Below, in pieces: positions 13,560-13,812 of a DNA stretch of 13,812 nt (position 1 is the first letter of the stretch; each line of letters opens with the position of its first letter). The position numbers were made by a program, and so were the translations under genes. The notes beneath the pieces are model-generated. The model saw nothing but the letters and a program-made list of their open reading frames with translations, was not told the origin of the DNA and did no database searches. The stretch spans positions 1 to 13,812 of the forward strand of contig JABEVI010000245.1 of assembly GCA_013044085.1 (NCBI GenBank), read 5' to 3'. The DNA comes from Steroidobacteraceae bacterium. Lineage in GTDB: Bacteria > Pseudomonadota > Gammaproteobacteria > Steroidobacterales > Steroidobacteraceae.

Positions 13560-13812
13560 TGGGACGAGTCGCCGGCGCAGTCTGGCTGCTGTTGATTTCA
13601 TCGGCCACGCTCGCAACGAGCGCGCCGATCAAGGCGCACACCGCGTCTGGATCGGCCGCCGTTCCCGAACGGCTCATCACTCACCGCGACGGCTTCGATT
13701 TGCGGCGGGGAACCGAGGTGATCACGTTGCGCTGGTGGACGCCGGACATCCTCGAGGTGCACCTGCTTCCAGAGGCGCATGCCGGGGCGAATTCGCTGGT
13801 GCTCGATCCGCA
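13556..13812 (+). CDS. Exported protein, probably a glycoside hydrolase (N-terminal part)
   Basis: The open frame runs off the window after about 85 codons. It begins with a signal peptide (MMGRVAGAVWLLLISSATLA), so the product is exported. The rest includes FDLRRGTEVITLRWWTPDIL, EVHLLPEAHAGANSL and VLDP. This pattern of a short beta-rich start with a pair of the W-x-P-D-I-hydrophobic type resembles the N-terminal beta-sandwich of GH31 alpha-glucosidases and alpha-xylosidases; GH97 or another beta-sandwich protein is possible. The ATG overlaps the GH13 stop codon (ATGA), so the two are co-translated, and a joint role in breaking down alpha-glucans is the natural reading. The catalytic domain lies outside the window, so the family is not established. 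Confidence 0.75.
   Translation, partial: MMGRVAGAVWLLLISSATLATSAPIKAHTASGSAAVPERLITHRDGFDLRRGTEVITLRWWTPDILEVHLLPEAHAGANSLVLDP

Overview
The window is GC-rich and densely coded, and reads as a piece of a Gram-negative chromosome. Several products carry export signals. There is a bacterial tricorn-type protease, a secreted S10 peptidase, an OpgC-type membrane protein and an ECF sigma factor paired with a serine/threonine kinase. This mix is common in Gammaproteobacteria of the Xanthomonadales/Nevskiales kind; the placement is inferred from gene content, not tested. I see no tRNA, rRNA, CRISPR array, insertion sequence or phage gene.

Left part (1-5883). The start of a minus-strand gene (1-57) diverges from a decayed ECF sigma gene (about 176-809), which has lost the middle of the sigma fold and is frameshifted near its end. 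Next is an exported tricorn-like protease (895-4269: beta-propeller, PDZ, S41 catalytic domain). It converges, with a 27-base gap, on an exported S10 serine carboxypeptidase-like enzyme (4297-5883, minus). The two hydrolases could both work on peptides in the periplasm. The leader of the S10 gene can fold into two mutually exclusive hairpins.

Middle part (6052-10544). A small secreted protein gene (6052-6517) appears broken at a (GC)5 tract just after its signal peptide. It converges on a two-gene minus-strand operon: an ECF sigma factor of the TIGR02999/ECF43 type (9042 to about 9617-9695) followed after 29 bases by a membrane-anchored serine/threonine kinase with TPR-like repeats (6547-9012). 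In this sigma type the kinase partner is thought to replace the usual anti-sigma factor. Diverging from it are two small hydrophobic membrane proteins (9949-10239 and 10266-10544), preceded by an inverted-repeat element that could form a pseudoknot.

Right part (10549-13812). An OpgC-family membrane acyltransferase-like gene (10549-11655, minus) diverges from a secreted GH13 alpha-amylase-family enzyme (11934-13559). The latter overlaps by 4 bases, through ATGA, an exported protein truncated by the window edge (13556 onward), probably another carbohydrate-active enzyme. These last two look like a translationally coupled alpha-glucan-degrading pair. The GH13 enzyme has Phe where nearly all relatives have the region IV His.

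The best candidates for something new are the ECF43-kinase locus with its structured divergent region, the competing hairpins before the S10 gene, and the GH13 active-site change. None amounts to a proven new system.
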